Source: Pithys albifrons albifrons
Taxonomy: Eukaryota; Chordata; Aves; Passeriformes; Thamnophilidae
DNA: 64,000 nt
Direction of reading: 5' to 3'
NCBI RefSeq assembly: GCF_047495875.1
Contig: NC_092458.1
Location: forward strand, 109,603,727 to 109,667,726
Below, piece after piece: positions 1-13,300 of this stretch; position 1 is the stretch's first letter; every line of letters starts with the position of its first letter. Position numbers and translations under genes: made by a program. The notes beneath the pieces were generated by a model, which saw only the letters and a program-made list of their open reading frames with translations, searched no databases and was not told where the DNA came from.

Positions 1-2015
1 TTTTATCCAATACTGGCATTTTCCAAGATCTTCAAACTACCACTTGAAAAAAAATTTTCAAGGACATTCCACTTTTGGAGGACACAGATGAAAATAGTGG
101 TCACCGAATATTACATGAGGAAGACACGGGTTGTCCCCTGACGTCTTCTCTGGTCCTGAGCTCACACTCAGAAAGGACTCAAGGGAGAGCGACCCCTATA
201 AAAGGTGTGACTCCTTATAATGCTGACTTGATACTTGTTTCTAAATTCAAAGCTGTCTCTGCCTTGAGCAGGAGCTTGCGCCAGGTGACCTCCAGAAATC
301 CTCTCGTCTCTTGTTGGTTTAGGGTTGTATGTTTCTGTCTTTATCAATTGTCAGTCTGTTATCCAACTCAGGTCACATTTTAATTTATCAGTTAAAAAAT
401 GATGAGAGCTGATGCCCTCTGAAGTCAGTTCAGAATCAAGTAACATTAAGGCCATCACTTCTTGGTTCTAGTCCACATAAACCTTAACTCATATATAGCT
501 ATGACTGTCTTTCAGGAAGGAGCACACAATTTGTTTTTTATTCCAACCCCTGTCCATTTATGCATTCAGCTGAGCCCTGTGGTGACTCAGAGTTGCAAAG
601 GGTTTCTGCTATCCAGAGAGGGATTTCAGACTGCCTGTCTCATATGCAGAAACACTCCTATATTCTTTATTTCAAACTTAGCTAAAGAGTTGTATTTTTC
701 CTCCCTTACAAACCAAAGAAATCTCAGTAACTTAAACTCTTGAAGAATAAAGTGTATAATTTGACTTGAAAAAGTTTTGTAGGAATTTTTTTATCCTCTT
801 TTATTAAAGATACTTTCAGAGTGAGACTTTTTTTTTCCCCCTGCCTAAAAGAACATATAAAGTGAATGAAAACTAAAATAGACTTTAGTTATCACAAAGG
901 CAGAGCAATTGCCTTTCAGGGACTGCCAGTCAATGCCAATTTTAAATCTGCTTAGTGCCTCAAGTTCTTCAGTTACTTGAGGATTCTGAATTTTTCAGAG
1001 GTTAATGATTAGAAATATTAATACACTTTAATTGTTGCTAAATTGAAAAAAAGTGCAAGTCTCAAAATAAAAGAAAAAAACCCACTTTTTATCCTGAAAA
1101 TTTGGCATGCAGCCACAAAGAAATTAATTTAATGCAAGAAATCAGAGATCTGTTTTACTTCTAACACTTATTAAATCTCCATTTAAATATCAATTATTTT
1201 ATTCCTGGTCATTAAATAATGACAAAGAAATGCTACATTGTGTGGTTGCTGTTTTGTTTATATTTCAAATACATGTCCAGTTGAGCTTGAGATTCCTGCC
1301 CTCCCTTTTTATTATTATATTTATGAATTGAAAGCTCAACAAAATCAAAACAAAGTTGGCCATTTTGGTTTTCCTCCATCATGGACCACTGTGTGTTCTT
1401 ATAGTTTCAGAGTCCTAAGCAAAATGTGATGGAGTTGTTACTGAATCAATCCCTGCTGAAGAGCAACTTTTACTTTCTGTTGTCATTATAGATCAAATTT
1501 AATTTCCTTCCTTCAGCAGTTTGAAGGTCACCAGTGCAAAGTGATAATTCCAGAGACAAAACTGTTTTCAAGCAAGTTCTGATAGGCATTTATCCAAAGA
1601 AATATGTATTTTCCCTCTACAGAACACTTGAGATGCTATTGAGACTCACTAGTGTAGAACTGAAAAACAAAGAAAAATGAGACTGAAAATTAAGAGTTCT
1701 TTAAAAGGACCAAATTAGATATCCCTTAAGCCGCAACCCAAAGAGAAATAAAATAACCAACACTAAAATTCCATCTTCATTCCACAAAAGAGATAAGAAA
1801 CAAAAAGTAGCAAAGAACAAACAAACAATAAATAAATAGCACTCTATTTATATTGATTTTTGCCTATGAAGTATCTAACTAAGCTGAAGAAAGTCAAAAG
1901 CACAGAAAAATACACCACTGGCATAGTAAGAAGGACTTAAGGAAGAGAGTTATATTCACAACTCTATGTTGTATGCACCAATAACTAGATGGAAATAAAA
2001 TATTTTGAGGGGGAA
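1..2015. other. AT-rich host DNA, no gene seen
   Basis: Only short chance open frames are present. I saw no exon with convincing splice sites and no clear repeat family. A few A- and T-rich runs (for example near 825-840 and 1070-1085) are the only low-complexity features. Confidence 0.6.
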
Positions 2016-2358
2016 TACCAGAATGATGTGTGTGTGCGTGTGTGTGGCTCGGCTTTGCGAACGAAGATTTGGGAAGGGCTGTCCCCACGTGGGTGTGCCC
2101 TTCCAGCCTGCACAGTGGATTTTAAGTGAGGCTCAACGTGCGCAGAACTGGCCCCACCGTTTAAGTCCTGAGGTTCATCTGCCACGGCCGAGCGAGCTTG
2201 GACAGTGACAGGGAAGTCCTCAGGACTAGAACCTACAGCACCCGGCATTTCCCAGGAGGTCTCCCATCCAAGTACTAATCCGGGGCTGACCCTGCTTAGC
2301 TTCCGAGATCTGACGGGATCGGATGTCAGGGAGGCATTTAACTGCCTACCAGAATGAT
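2016..2358 (-). mobile_element. 5S-rRNA-headed SINE with 12-bp target duplication
   Basis: Read on the minus strand, positions 2346 down to about 2230 resemble 5S rRNA, including the internal promoter region (GAAGCTAAGCAGGGT and TTAGTACTTGGATGGGAGAC are recognisable). A unique body follows, then a 3' end containing CCCTTCCCAAATCTTCGTTC and a CA-rich tail at 2028-2060. The 12-bp direct repeat TACCAGAATGAT at 2016-2027 and 2347-2358 flanks the element exactly, so the inserted unit is 2028-2346 (319 bp). A 5S head marks the SINE3 class, transcribed by RNA polymerase III. The 3' end matches the end of the LINE piece at 62.1 kb, so that LINE lineage is the likely mobilising partner (inference). 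It is non-coding. Confidence 0.85.
2229..2340 (-). pseudogene. 5S rRNA-like head of the SINE
   Basis: This segment aligns by eye with vertebrate 5S rRNA from near its 5' end to the 3' GGTGCTGTAGG, with scattered changes (for example CCCCGGATTAGTACTT where 5S has a different loop). It is the head of the SINE, not a functional rRNA gene, because it is fused directly to SINE body sequence and sits inside the SINE target duplication. Confidence 0.8.
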
Positions 2359-5300
2359 AGGAATTTTAATAATGTATTTTTTCTGTACTATTAGTCAGTG
2401 AAATCACTGATAATAATTTCATACTTTCCAGCTCATTATAAAACTAAGAGAATTTAAATATATATATATATATAAAATGGGGAAATATGACTTTTAATCA
2501 CAAATATTTTAATCAGCCAATATAATTTAATTTATCTAATATTTTAGATGTAAACACACTATTTAAGGTACCTGCATACCTCTTGATAATATTAGAGACA
2601 TTTCTGGAAATTGGAACTATGGTGTTCAAGAAAGGTGAGAAGGATAATTTTTTTACTATAAAAGAAAATGTTTGAATAATCTCATTAATTCCAGCCATGA
2701 ACTTGAAGATTTTTTTGATATGTTGCAATTTTTGGCATGCTAACATGAAGAATTAGACTGTTTTCTGTCCCTCCACTTCTTGTTCTCACTTAGAAAAGAC
2801 TACTTGTTTAACCAGTTCTCTTGAGTGTGAACTGTATCACTTATATAAATGAAGTTTAGAAATATTTCCAATTTTTTGGAAGTCAGGACATCAAAAAATC
2901 ACAGTCTCAATGCCACTTGATGCTCCTTTTAGAAATACCATATGGATTAAATGGGCATTAAATTCCATGTTAAAGATTTAAGAATTGACTGACAGATCAT
3001 GCAAAAAAGCTTTTAAAAGGAGAGATTGAAAATTCTCCATTACAAATTTTTAGTTGAGCTCTATGGATCTGATGTCTTTTTCTTCCTTTAGTGATCTGGA
3101 TGTATAAGATTAATAACTAGTAAAATCTGTCTGTAACAAAGGCAAATTGGAAATAATTGAGGGGATATGACAGGTATATGAAATGTAGCTTCATACAGAG
3201 ATAGATGCTGTCCTGGGAAGCAATTACCCTGGAAAGGATTTAAGGGCTGTGTGGGTAGGCAGTAACTAACAAGTGTCCCCAGTGGGACAAGGCTGCACAA
3301 AGGGCCAGAGATGGATGGATATTCAGACTAAGTAATGAGAGGGATGGAGGAATAATTTTGCCTCAGTCTGTGGCAACTGTTAGACAGATGATGTAACACT
3401 ACACACCACTCTTGATCCCCATAAATAGTGACTATTGAGTAGCAACCACAAGAACAATTCAGGGCCCGTGGGAAAAAATCTGGAAGACTTCAGTCTATAA
3501 TTTCTAGGGAAAAAAATTGTAATATTACTGTATAAGTGTCTGCATACATACACACAAAGAGAAAAAATATTGGGTGTGAATGAGCTTTTTAACCTGCACA
3601 ACAAACATAATATATAAATTATGAAAAAAATAAGGAACAATGCTAATAATTAACAAGTGAGAGGTCTAGAGCCTTCATCTTTTGATAGTTTTATAATCAG
3701 AGAGGACCTTTCTGGAATGCAAGATTTAATAACATGTATTCTCTTGGATTTCAGGTAAAGATTATGTTCAAAGACCTAATCATACAAAATATTAGAAAAA
3801 TAGTTCAGATCACATCATGTTCTTTTCTGTGCTTAACCACTATGAAGCTGAATACCTTTGCAGATTCAGAACTTTTTAGCAGTTAATATAGATTTTCTTA
3901 GTAAATGCCTGCCTTCAAAAAAAAAAGTAAAACATGGATCATAGTTTACAGAATAGCGTGAGATAGTATGAGACTCATGATGACAGCCCTAACAGGAATT
4001 TTCCGAGGAAAAACATCATCAGTGAAAAGCATGTATTAATAAAGGAGCAAAAATCCTCAGCATCGAGGGATGAGATCCACAGAAGAGGAAATTTCCTTCT
4101 CAGTTCCCTGAGGTCACAGGAGGTTGGGATTGCTTGGGCTCCATGCCACCTGTTGCCCACCTCAGGGAAAGATGAGTTGTGCTTCTCCCATGTCACCTGC
4201 CTAGAACCAGCACCCACAAAACACAGAAGGAAAACAACTCTCAAAGACTTTAATGTGAAATTTGTTTTGATTTCTTATATATTGGAAGTCAAGTTCAAGG
4301 AACCTGCAGACACCAACCTCACCCATCCTGAAACCGAAAACTCTCTTTGAACGACTAATTAGCAAAAAAGTCTTCACTTTTTCCTGTAATTCTTTTGACT
4401 CTTCCCAAAGAAGATCAAAACCTTCTCTGGCCTTAAAAGCTGAGGTACGACCTGATTTTTCCCCAATATGGCACAATGGTTTGCTGAGCCAAGATATGAA
4501 CCTGATTCATGACCAGCACTGATTTAAGAACAATTAGTATTTCTCATGGTCTTGTTCATGCTACAGTAGAGAGCTTCAGAGGGATTCCTAGGTTGGTCTT
4601 CCTGCTGAAATTACCTGCTAAGGAATGACTACCTCACAAAGAGAAAAAAATTAAATTAATTGATACCTACTCTAAGTCTTATTTAAAAAGTCATGGAATA
4701 GTGATTCTATTATTTTGTAAAAAAATGACCTGGAAACAATGCAGCTAAGATGTTCACTGTAAAAATATTATGGAGTTCGAGTCCTTGGGATGCAGAACAA
4801 TTCATGAAAGGAGATGTAGTATTGCCTAAAGCCCAGGATGGAGGCATACACAAATCATGCAAAAGAAAGACAAGCATGACTGGTTTTTTATAATTTCCTT
4901 CTGTGTCATTTCACTTAATATCTTTTTCAAGAGTGATTTAGATTTTAATATTTTGATTCATATTCTGACTTTCCCTGAATTAGCATTAGTGCTGTGCTTC
5001 ATGATTAGCACTGTTTCTATCACCTTTCTCTGATTCTGCATCCATCTCCTTCTGTTTCCTGAAACCATTTTGTTACTGCTTTTAAAGAAAACCAACAACT
5101 TGCACCCTTTCTTCACTTCTCAGTAGTGTCTTGTGCTTGTTCTCTTTGGCCAGTGCAATAGAAGTTACCAGAACTCTTCTCCTTGGTTACATATTCAGCC
5201 CTCATGTGAATAGCTTGTTATACAGAAAGTTAATCAGCCTCCAGACAAAGAAACAGAACACAACAGAAATTAGTCTGCTAAATTGTGTGTGATATTTTCC

Positions 5301-8300
5301 CCTTCTCCTTACTTATCCAGGGCTCTAAAGTGTAACTACACCTTTGCCCTTGAAATGCCAGTGTTGCTGTCTCTACATAGAAGTCAGACCCCTATATCAA
5401 GACAACGGGAAAACTGGGGAGATTTAGGCAATTCAGCTGAATTATGTAGTCTCTCTTTTGCAGCTGGAATGTAGCCAGTCCCTTCACTACATTTGCCAAG
5501 ATGAATTACTGAAGAGTAGCAATACATACTTCTTCCTGCCTTGCTCCAGCCCTGGCACTCATAAGTCTTTCCTCACTAATTCACTAACCAAGCAGAAATC
5601 TACCTAGTTATCCTCTAAGTAGATTTTCCAATGTGCTAATTAAATTAGTTCATATAAATGTCTCATGAGCATATAAGAACCAGCACAAAGTTGTCATCAC
5701 CCATGTGCAGTTGGGATGAAGGGTGGCCTAACCATGACCCTCCCTTCCAGAAGCAGCAAGGAGAAAAAGTGTCATTCTACAATTCGATTAATTATATCTC
5801 AAACAAGATTGATTTAAACACGATTCCTACTTCCTTTTTTCCCCCTGCAATCCTAAATGGTACTTTTTATTCAGATAATTTCATTGATTTGAAACAATTA
5901 CTGAATCATAACAGAAGTCATGCAAGCAATCCCATTCCCTGCTGGTCTTGCCTGTCCCCTTGCCATCACCAACTAAACAAATACAACTGCTTTTTCAGCC
6001 ACAAATTAAGAAACAGACCAAGATTAAAAAAAATGATTCATCATAAATTTAGAAATTTTTTTTCATTTCATTGATTCTTTTCTTTAATGGGGCAGAGACG
6101 CATGACTGATAAAAGATCTGTAATAGAATGAAAACAAGGATGTTTAAAGAGATTTGCATCACCGTAGCCCTTTCAATATTGATTACACTTATAATTGTTA
6201 CTGGACTGATCCAATTGATTTCAGTCATTACTGGGGTGGGGGAATTGGGAAGTGGGTGGAACTGGAGAGACGGGCAGGAAAGAGAAGTAGAGGTATGCAA
6301 AGCTGATTTTTTGTCATTTTAACAACAAGAAGACTAGAGCTTAAAGCAAAGGTTTTGATCCTGGTGAAATATGGAATATAAGTTACCTTTAAGTTAGTTG
6401 TCTCCTAAAAAAGAAATAAAAAAGCTACAGTTTTATCTTAAATATATTGTTAATTAACCTTAGAACAAGCAGGAACTAAAAAGTTGGATGGTCACATCAG
6501 TAACCATAGGATTTGGCTGATTGTCAAAGAAAAAAACACAATGTGTTTGCTTCATCTGAGCAGTCAAAATAATGAAAGCCAGTTGTAAAGGCTGACAGAT
6601 AAAAACAGTAAATTGTGGAAGTAATAAAATTGTCACAAGGGAAAGACAAGAAGGAAGATTTAATGAGACAGAATGGACAAGTAAGTAAATTATTTATTTG
6701 AAGTCTTCCTGTAGACATGACACGCTTCACTATCTTTCATTAAGCTCATGCATAGGCCTGACCTTCTGCACTGGATGTCCTCACTACTGTGTTCATTTCC
6801 CCAAATGCAAGACATTTATGGCAGACTAATCATGAGTGGTTGTTCTATTGATAATTTATTGACTTCATAGCTTTGGCCAATATTGATAGACCCAGCCTAT
6901 GCTTTTTCACTTGGTGAAAAACCTCTCTATAAAGAATGATAAAGGCTATTTTTTTTCCTGAAAAGAGAGCTGAGCTGTTCAAACAGCATGATTCAGCTGA
7001 TGAGCACACATTAGGAAGTTATTAAACCAGTTTTCAACTACTGTCACCCAAATTATTTATTCTTTTGTAAAAATATATCCAGCTGGGTTTGATGTGTCAA
7101 ATACATGCCAGAAGTTCCAAGAACATAGAGAAGCATATAAATGGTTTATACTTAAGTTACTGAGAAGTCACATTTTTTGGATACCAAGGTGGATAGAATC
7201 TGATACTGCAGATGTAATGAAAGCAGTGTTTCCATGTCATTTGGTTCAGGTACATACTTTTTATTAGCAGAGGGCTAGAGTGTTGAGATAGGCTTTAGTA
7301 TGTTCTTTTGACTGGAAAACTAACTAATTTGCCATTTTAGATTTCCAAGCACTAGAATGCTTTTTTCATCTGTCTTACTGGAGTATAAGGAAGAAAATGT
7401 GGCAAATTATTTTATAGGAAGGAAAAAATTTAAATTAGTTATAACTTATTGCATGGCGAGTGTTCCGGTCACCGAGTTGGAGGGGACAAGCCGGAGAGAA
7501 AATTGCTGCTTCATTCTGCTTCATTTGATGATTGCCTGATTTTTCTTTCTAGCTCCAGGAGCTACATCTGTGACACAATTTTCCAGTGGTTTGAAGGATA
7601 TTTGGGAGCATAAAATCTACTGAGTAGACTGGATCCCCATTTCAAGCATTTCATGGAAAACTAGTGACTATTTTATTTCTGCAGTGCTTCTTCTCACAAT
7701 GACTTTGCTTAGAAAACCTTTATGAATTTAAGCAATTCCAAGCAATTCCTTTAGCCTGGAAGCAGGATGAACTGGCAACACAGAATACATCACAAATTTT
7801 ACACAGCACGTTGCTAGTCTTTAGTGAACCAACTCTCAAATCAATTATGTCTGTTGGCAAGGAAGCCTTAACACTCTAAATAATTTAAAGTGCAAACTGT
7901 GTGGCATGCAATTCCTTTCGTCAGCAGCAAGATTGATTTCACCTTGTAGTATCTCTGCCCTACAGAAATGGCCTTTCTTAGTTAAGTTTTCAAAGTTATC
8001 ACAAGAAAGCAGTGAAGTCTGCAGCATGTAACACAAGTTACATCTGTTCTTCTCAGATCGGATAGACAGTCATTACTCAAAGTGAAAAATTACTGAAAAG
8101 GCAGCACTGAACACTCCCATTCTCTGTTACAGACTTGTAAGAGGAGTTTGTAGAAAATACCCCACTTTAAACACTGACAAAGTTTAGCACTTATCCATGG
8201 CGAAATTCTAAAAATGCATGTGGAGCTTAGTCACAATATATTAATTCGCTTTAATTTTGTTAATATGCTAGTCCAAATATCCTAAGCAAAGCCACACAGC

Positions 8301-10264
8301 TCTCCATGGGTCAGCTACACTGATATGCATTTTGTGGACTTAAGGAAGTGCTGCAAGTTCTTTATCTGAACCCAATGGGCAGTAACCTCAGGATGGTTTT
8401 GGTTTTAGTGGTTATGAAAACATTCTCCATAGTCCTTCCAAGATACATTTATCAGAGAACACCTCAAGCTAAGAATGCCTTTGCCAGTGTGGCTTCGCCG
8501 TTGCACTTGGCACTCAAGTGTTAGGAAAGAAAAGTTCCAGAGGCACTAGGGGTTTATTTAGAATATTCTCTTGGATTTAAGTGAACTTTCTGTGGCTAAT
8601 TTAACATACTGCCCTAGTAGGGTATCTGATTCCTACAGCTATCTATGCAGATTTGAAGAAAAATTCCATTCTTCTTTACTATGAAAAAAAATTGGTTTTT
8701 ATTAAACCCACAAAAATTGAACTACGTTTTCAGTAATAGAATATTCAATTGCTGTCAGCAAATAAAGGACAAACTTAGGAAAAAAAATATTAGTTTGCCT
8801 ACTTTAGGATTACAGCCAAGGGCATTCCAATAAAGTACACACTTTTGCTTATGGAATAGTCCTTGAAAATTGAATGGTGAATATGTTTTACCAGCATGAT
8901 CTGGGAGTTCAGAGAGAAATAGGTTTCATTAAAATTGAATCTGTGTGGCTACCTATTACATTAGTAGATCAGGAGGGCTGACATTGTGTATTCATAGATT
9001 TTTTTTTTTAAATTAGTGGGCATTTTTGCAAACTTACAGGTATAAAAAGAAGTCCTTGGGCAAAGTCAGACAAATTTTAGCAGGGAGAACCTCATGCTAT
9101 GTATTTATTTGGTCTTTATTTCTAGACTAACTTGTTTCCAGAATTCCACAACTGGAATTAGGTATCCCTTTGCGGATGACCATTTCTTCATTGACTTCAA
9201 TCTTTGTATGAGGACCTTTCTCAGTAACTTACCAGTAATTCAAAAGAATAAAACCATAAGTGTTTCAAACAACACCCCCAAAACAAAAGAGGATTATTCA
9301 GTCACTTTTTCCAGGCCTTCTGTTTTATTTTCCTACTTATTTCCATTTTATCTTACGTCTTTTAGATCCAATGTTGCAACATCCACAGTATCCTTTCAGG
9401 CTTAAAACACCTGAAAAGTGAAATGAGAAAGAACAAAGTTGATTTTTTTCCCCTGCACCTAGTGACATAGAAGTCTCCTGTCATTGACTGAAAGTCCAAA
9501 ATCAAACCCTATACAAAATCCAAATAATGATATACATGGAAATTGCACAAAACTGAACATTCAAGTATGAGCCAATGCTTCCATATAACCATGTAGATGA
9601 AAGCTGTGCTGTGGGTCTTTCAGCTCAGCTCACTGTGTCACTGAACTGTGTTGTCTGAAGACCTCTGACCTCTATTTACTCACCATAATTATCCAGGCCT
9701 TTCCATTTTCATTCTGTGCAAAGAGACAACAAAAATATCATCCAACGGCAGAAAATATGACACTCTACACATCCCCAGTTTTGACTTCTGACTGCTTAGA
9801 AGAGTGCTTTGCTATGTTGCCATTAGCAAAGCACAGTGTAGGTTAGAATCCAGCTTCATATTCAGATATGATTTTAGCCATATGTGTGTCCTTGGGATTC
9901 CAGAAGGTGGAGATGTTCCAATTTGGCTAAAGGCTCATAGTATTATTGCTGCTCTCTTTTGTTTTTCTGAGAGAAGGAAGAAAGCAAAACCATAAAATGA
10001 GCCAGCTGGGGTTCCTGCCCAGTGCTGTGTATTCTGTTTGAAATAAAATACCTGTCAGCATTTCTGTCAGTGTGAAAGGGGACTTTACTATCTGAAATTT
10101 GATGGCATGTTTTCAGTGAGCTCATCATCTTATTAATACTCAGCAGCAGCTTATTATTTTCAGTGGATTTTCATTAAAATCAAGATCATTTCAAGCCTGT
10201 CCCAGAGGAGTTGAAATGTGTTTCCAGAAACTGGTTTTCAAATGTTTGGTAATGCAAAGATTGT
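2359..10264. other. AT-rich host DNA, no gene seen
   Basis: A gene-free stretch with only short chance open frames. It contains a short TA run at about 2458-2475 and scattered A/T runs. I found no splice-flanked conserved frame and no recognisable repeat. Confidence 0.55.
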
Positions 10265-10372
10265 CTCTTGAAAAAGTCTGGAATGATTCTTGAGGTTGTT
10301 CTGTGGAGAGCCAAGAGTTGGACTTGATATTTGTGGATCCCTTCCAACTCAGGATATTCCATGATTCTATTA
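10265..10372 (+). mobile_element. CR1 LINE 3' end fragment
   Basis: The stretch ending GGATCCCTTCCAACTCAGGA followed by ATTCCATGATTCTAT matches the well-known 3' untranslated end of avian CR1 elements, which finish in short ATTCTATG-like repeats. Only the last ~100 bp is present, the usual 5'-truncated form. The left edge is uncertain. Confidence 0.7.
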
Positions 10373-13300
10373 ATCCCAGTTCTAGAGAGGGGAAAAAACC
10401 AAACAAAACCCCACAAAAATAAAAGGAAAGAAAAAGAGAACACACCACCACCTTTGGAAGGAGTTTGCTTTTTTCCTAACTCCACATACACATTATACCA
10501 AAAATTTCCTTTCTCTTGTTATTGTCTTTATTCTTGTGTCTATTTTTCTTATCCAAAACAAGTGTTCTTTCTGCTTAGAAAGCATAGTCAGAAATTAATA
10601 CAATAGTATGTCATGCCTCTGAAGGGCACAGCTGTACCTCTATCAGCTGGGAATGTCTCTGAAATTAAACGATATAATTTGGAGTTCACGAACAACACTT
10701 CCTTACCTCTCATAGCTGAGTCCTCTGAGAGAAGAATTACCTCTGGTAGTGAAAAACCTACAAATACACTTGGAAGTTACAGGTTTTGTGCACCCATGGT
10801 CTGAGAAATTCAGAATTTAACTTCAAGAAATTAAAAACCTTTATGATTGCATTCTGATTCCTATTTAAATATATTCTTACTGACACAAAATTAATTCCTT
10901 ATTCCAAGTATTCAATTGCTCTAAGGCAAAAGACGTTATTTTTAATCAGTTTTATAGAAACATAGTAATTCTGAGAGACTCAATTTGATAATTTAGGCAT
11001 AAACTTTGTACTTCTAGCTGTGTACAGAATTTTGTTGTGAAGAAACTGATTTAGTTAAACAGGATTTTATAAAAATATATTTAAAATTGTTCAGGTCATA
11101 AGAGTAGCTTACAGTTGATATTTTCTTTTTTTTTTCTTTTTTTTTTTTTTTTTAAGAATTTAAAGTTGCCAAACATCCTCTAGGTGACAATTGAAGGGGA
11201 AAACTTCTTCCTGGTTTTCATTTATTTACTATCTTCTTAGTTGAATTTACTCACTTTAAATCACCTTTAGCATAACTATTTCCCATATCCACGCAAATGT
11301 CCTCTTCTTGAGAATCTCCCTAAGCTTCTGTAATTAACTTTCTCTCACAGCGGCATATTTGACAGACTAATTAAATGTTTTGCACAATGGATTTTTTTTT
11401 ATTTGAATGGTGGTGTATTTCAGTTTCATTGACTGTTCTAACAGTCTATAAAGCAGCATCTGAATTATCTTCTTTATCTCATCCTCCTTTAAATTCATTT
11501 TCATACAAAGCCCAACTTACCCACCAGGTGCATTAATTAGAAGGAATTGCATTTTCAAAATTATATAGATTAACTTGCTCAAAATACACAATAGAGTTAG
11601 AAAGTTTTACTTGCAAATTGTCTTTTGTTTCATATTCATGAGTGGCTTCCTGGAAGTTTTAGCTGTTGACACCATCACAATTCATGGGAAGGTCAACTTT
11701 TATAAAGAGACAGTTTCTCAAAATGACATTTTTCAGTCAAATCCTTCTGTTTGTTTTCAGTGTAAACAGTGTTGCTGTTTGTACTCCTATAACCATAACA
11801 GACACAACTGAGACAGTAAATACTATTCTCTTCATCTGCTTTTATGCTAATTAAAAAAAGCATCCATGCTACTTTTAAAACTTTCTATTTAACTACATGG
11901 TATACATATTACTGAGAGCCTTTCTAACACTGAACAATGCAGGAAAAATGTCAGGGGCAGCAGTCAACAGAGGAAACAAGGTGCTTCTTTGAAGAGGCAA
12001 GACCAAAACAAAATAAACTGCTGTGTAAATTATTAATCCATTTCTTTGGAGCTTTGTTGGTTTTACATTTATAGCCTATGGTTCTCTCACTGGGGATTCA
12101 CCTGAGGTTCTCAGAAGAAACCTATAAATGCAAACTGACCAAACACATTTGATTTGACCTCAGATGTATTAGACAAATTAGATTTCATGGGGATAAGTCC
12201 CCTTTAAATGGGCACTGTCTATGTCTTTTAAGTCAATAAACTCCCCCAGGCTAACACCACTTCTGCTGCTCAACCTTCAGTTCTTCTCTTGAACTTCAGA
12301 GACCAGAGATGTGAATTACTGTACCAGCGAATAATTATTCACCACAACCATCTCTCCTAAAAAACAAGTTGTCTCACTGGACAGGACATAAATATTAATA
12401 AAAGCCATCCTTGCAGGATTCAGTGGCAAGATCAGAGAAGTGAGAAGTATCCGCAACCTCTGTAGCAAAGCTTGCCTAAGGGGAAATGATACTACCCTGT
12501 CCGTGATGAATCTGTGTATCTATCATAAAGGTAGAAAGAAAATCTCATAATTGAAAAAAGAATAAAGTACAAAGCTTATATAGTTTGCATTTGTGGAGCA
12601 ACCATCTACCTCACTACATCCTCCCCTTAGGAAATAAAATGGAGTTTGAAAAAAAAAACACCAGAAAAATCAACAATCCTTTGCTTCAGCTTGTTGGAGT
12701 AGATGAGGACTTCCACTTTAAAGGCTAGGGCAAATTTGAATAACACCTCTTATCATACTCCTTTACAACCAGGTTTAACACAGAAAGACTCATATTGCAC
12801 CTTGCCTAGATTGGGACAGAAGGAGCATAATTAAGTGCTTTTCATTTTTTTCTCATCACATCCTTCACTTATCCTCTAATAAATATTTGGGAAAAATTTG
12901 GAGCCTCCTCAAACTATAATACAAGAAATTCCCTCAACTCACCACTGCACCAAATATCTCCTCCCCACAACTCCTCCTCAAAATGCTTACTAATACCAGG
13001 ATAGGCCAGAGACTCTTCCAGGTTTCCCCACAGGAAAATAAAACTCTTCAGCAGGAGCTGCTACTGAGTACCTGAAGAATTGATTGCCAATATATTCTTC
13101 AGGGAAGTGAAAGAGCCACGTTCAAATTTGTCTGTCTTTTCTGATTCAGGTTTTTAATCCCAAACTTTGTAATGGGAATCAGTTCTGGGACTGGAACTTC
13201 CTTTCTCTAAAGCTGGAGCTGTGTGATGTATCATATAACTGACAAAACTTTGAATAATATTTTTTGGGAAAAAAAAAATACTAATTACCAAAAGATTTTA

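Noticed and set aside
2229..2340. Functional 5S rRNA gene
   Set aside because: It diverges from 5S at several sites and is fused to a SINE body within one target duplication, so it is a SINE head.
4780..4805. GAGTTCGAGTCC, like a tRNA B box
   Set aside because: No A box or cloverleaf could be built around it. Most likely chance.
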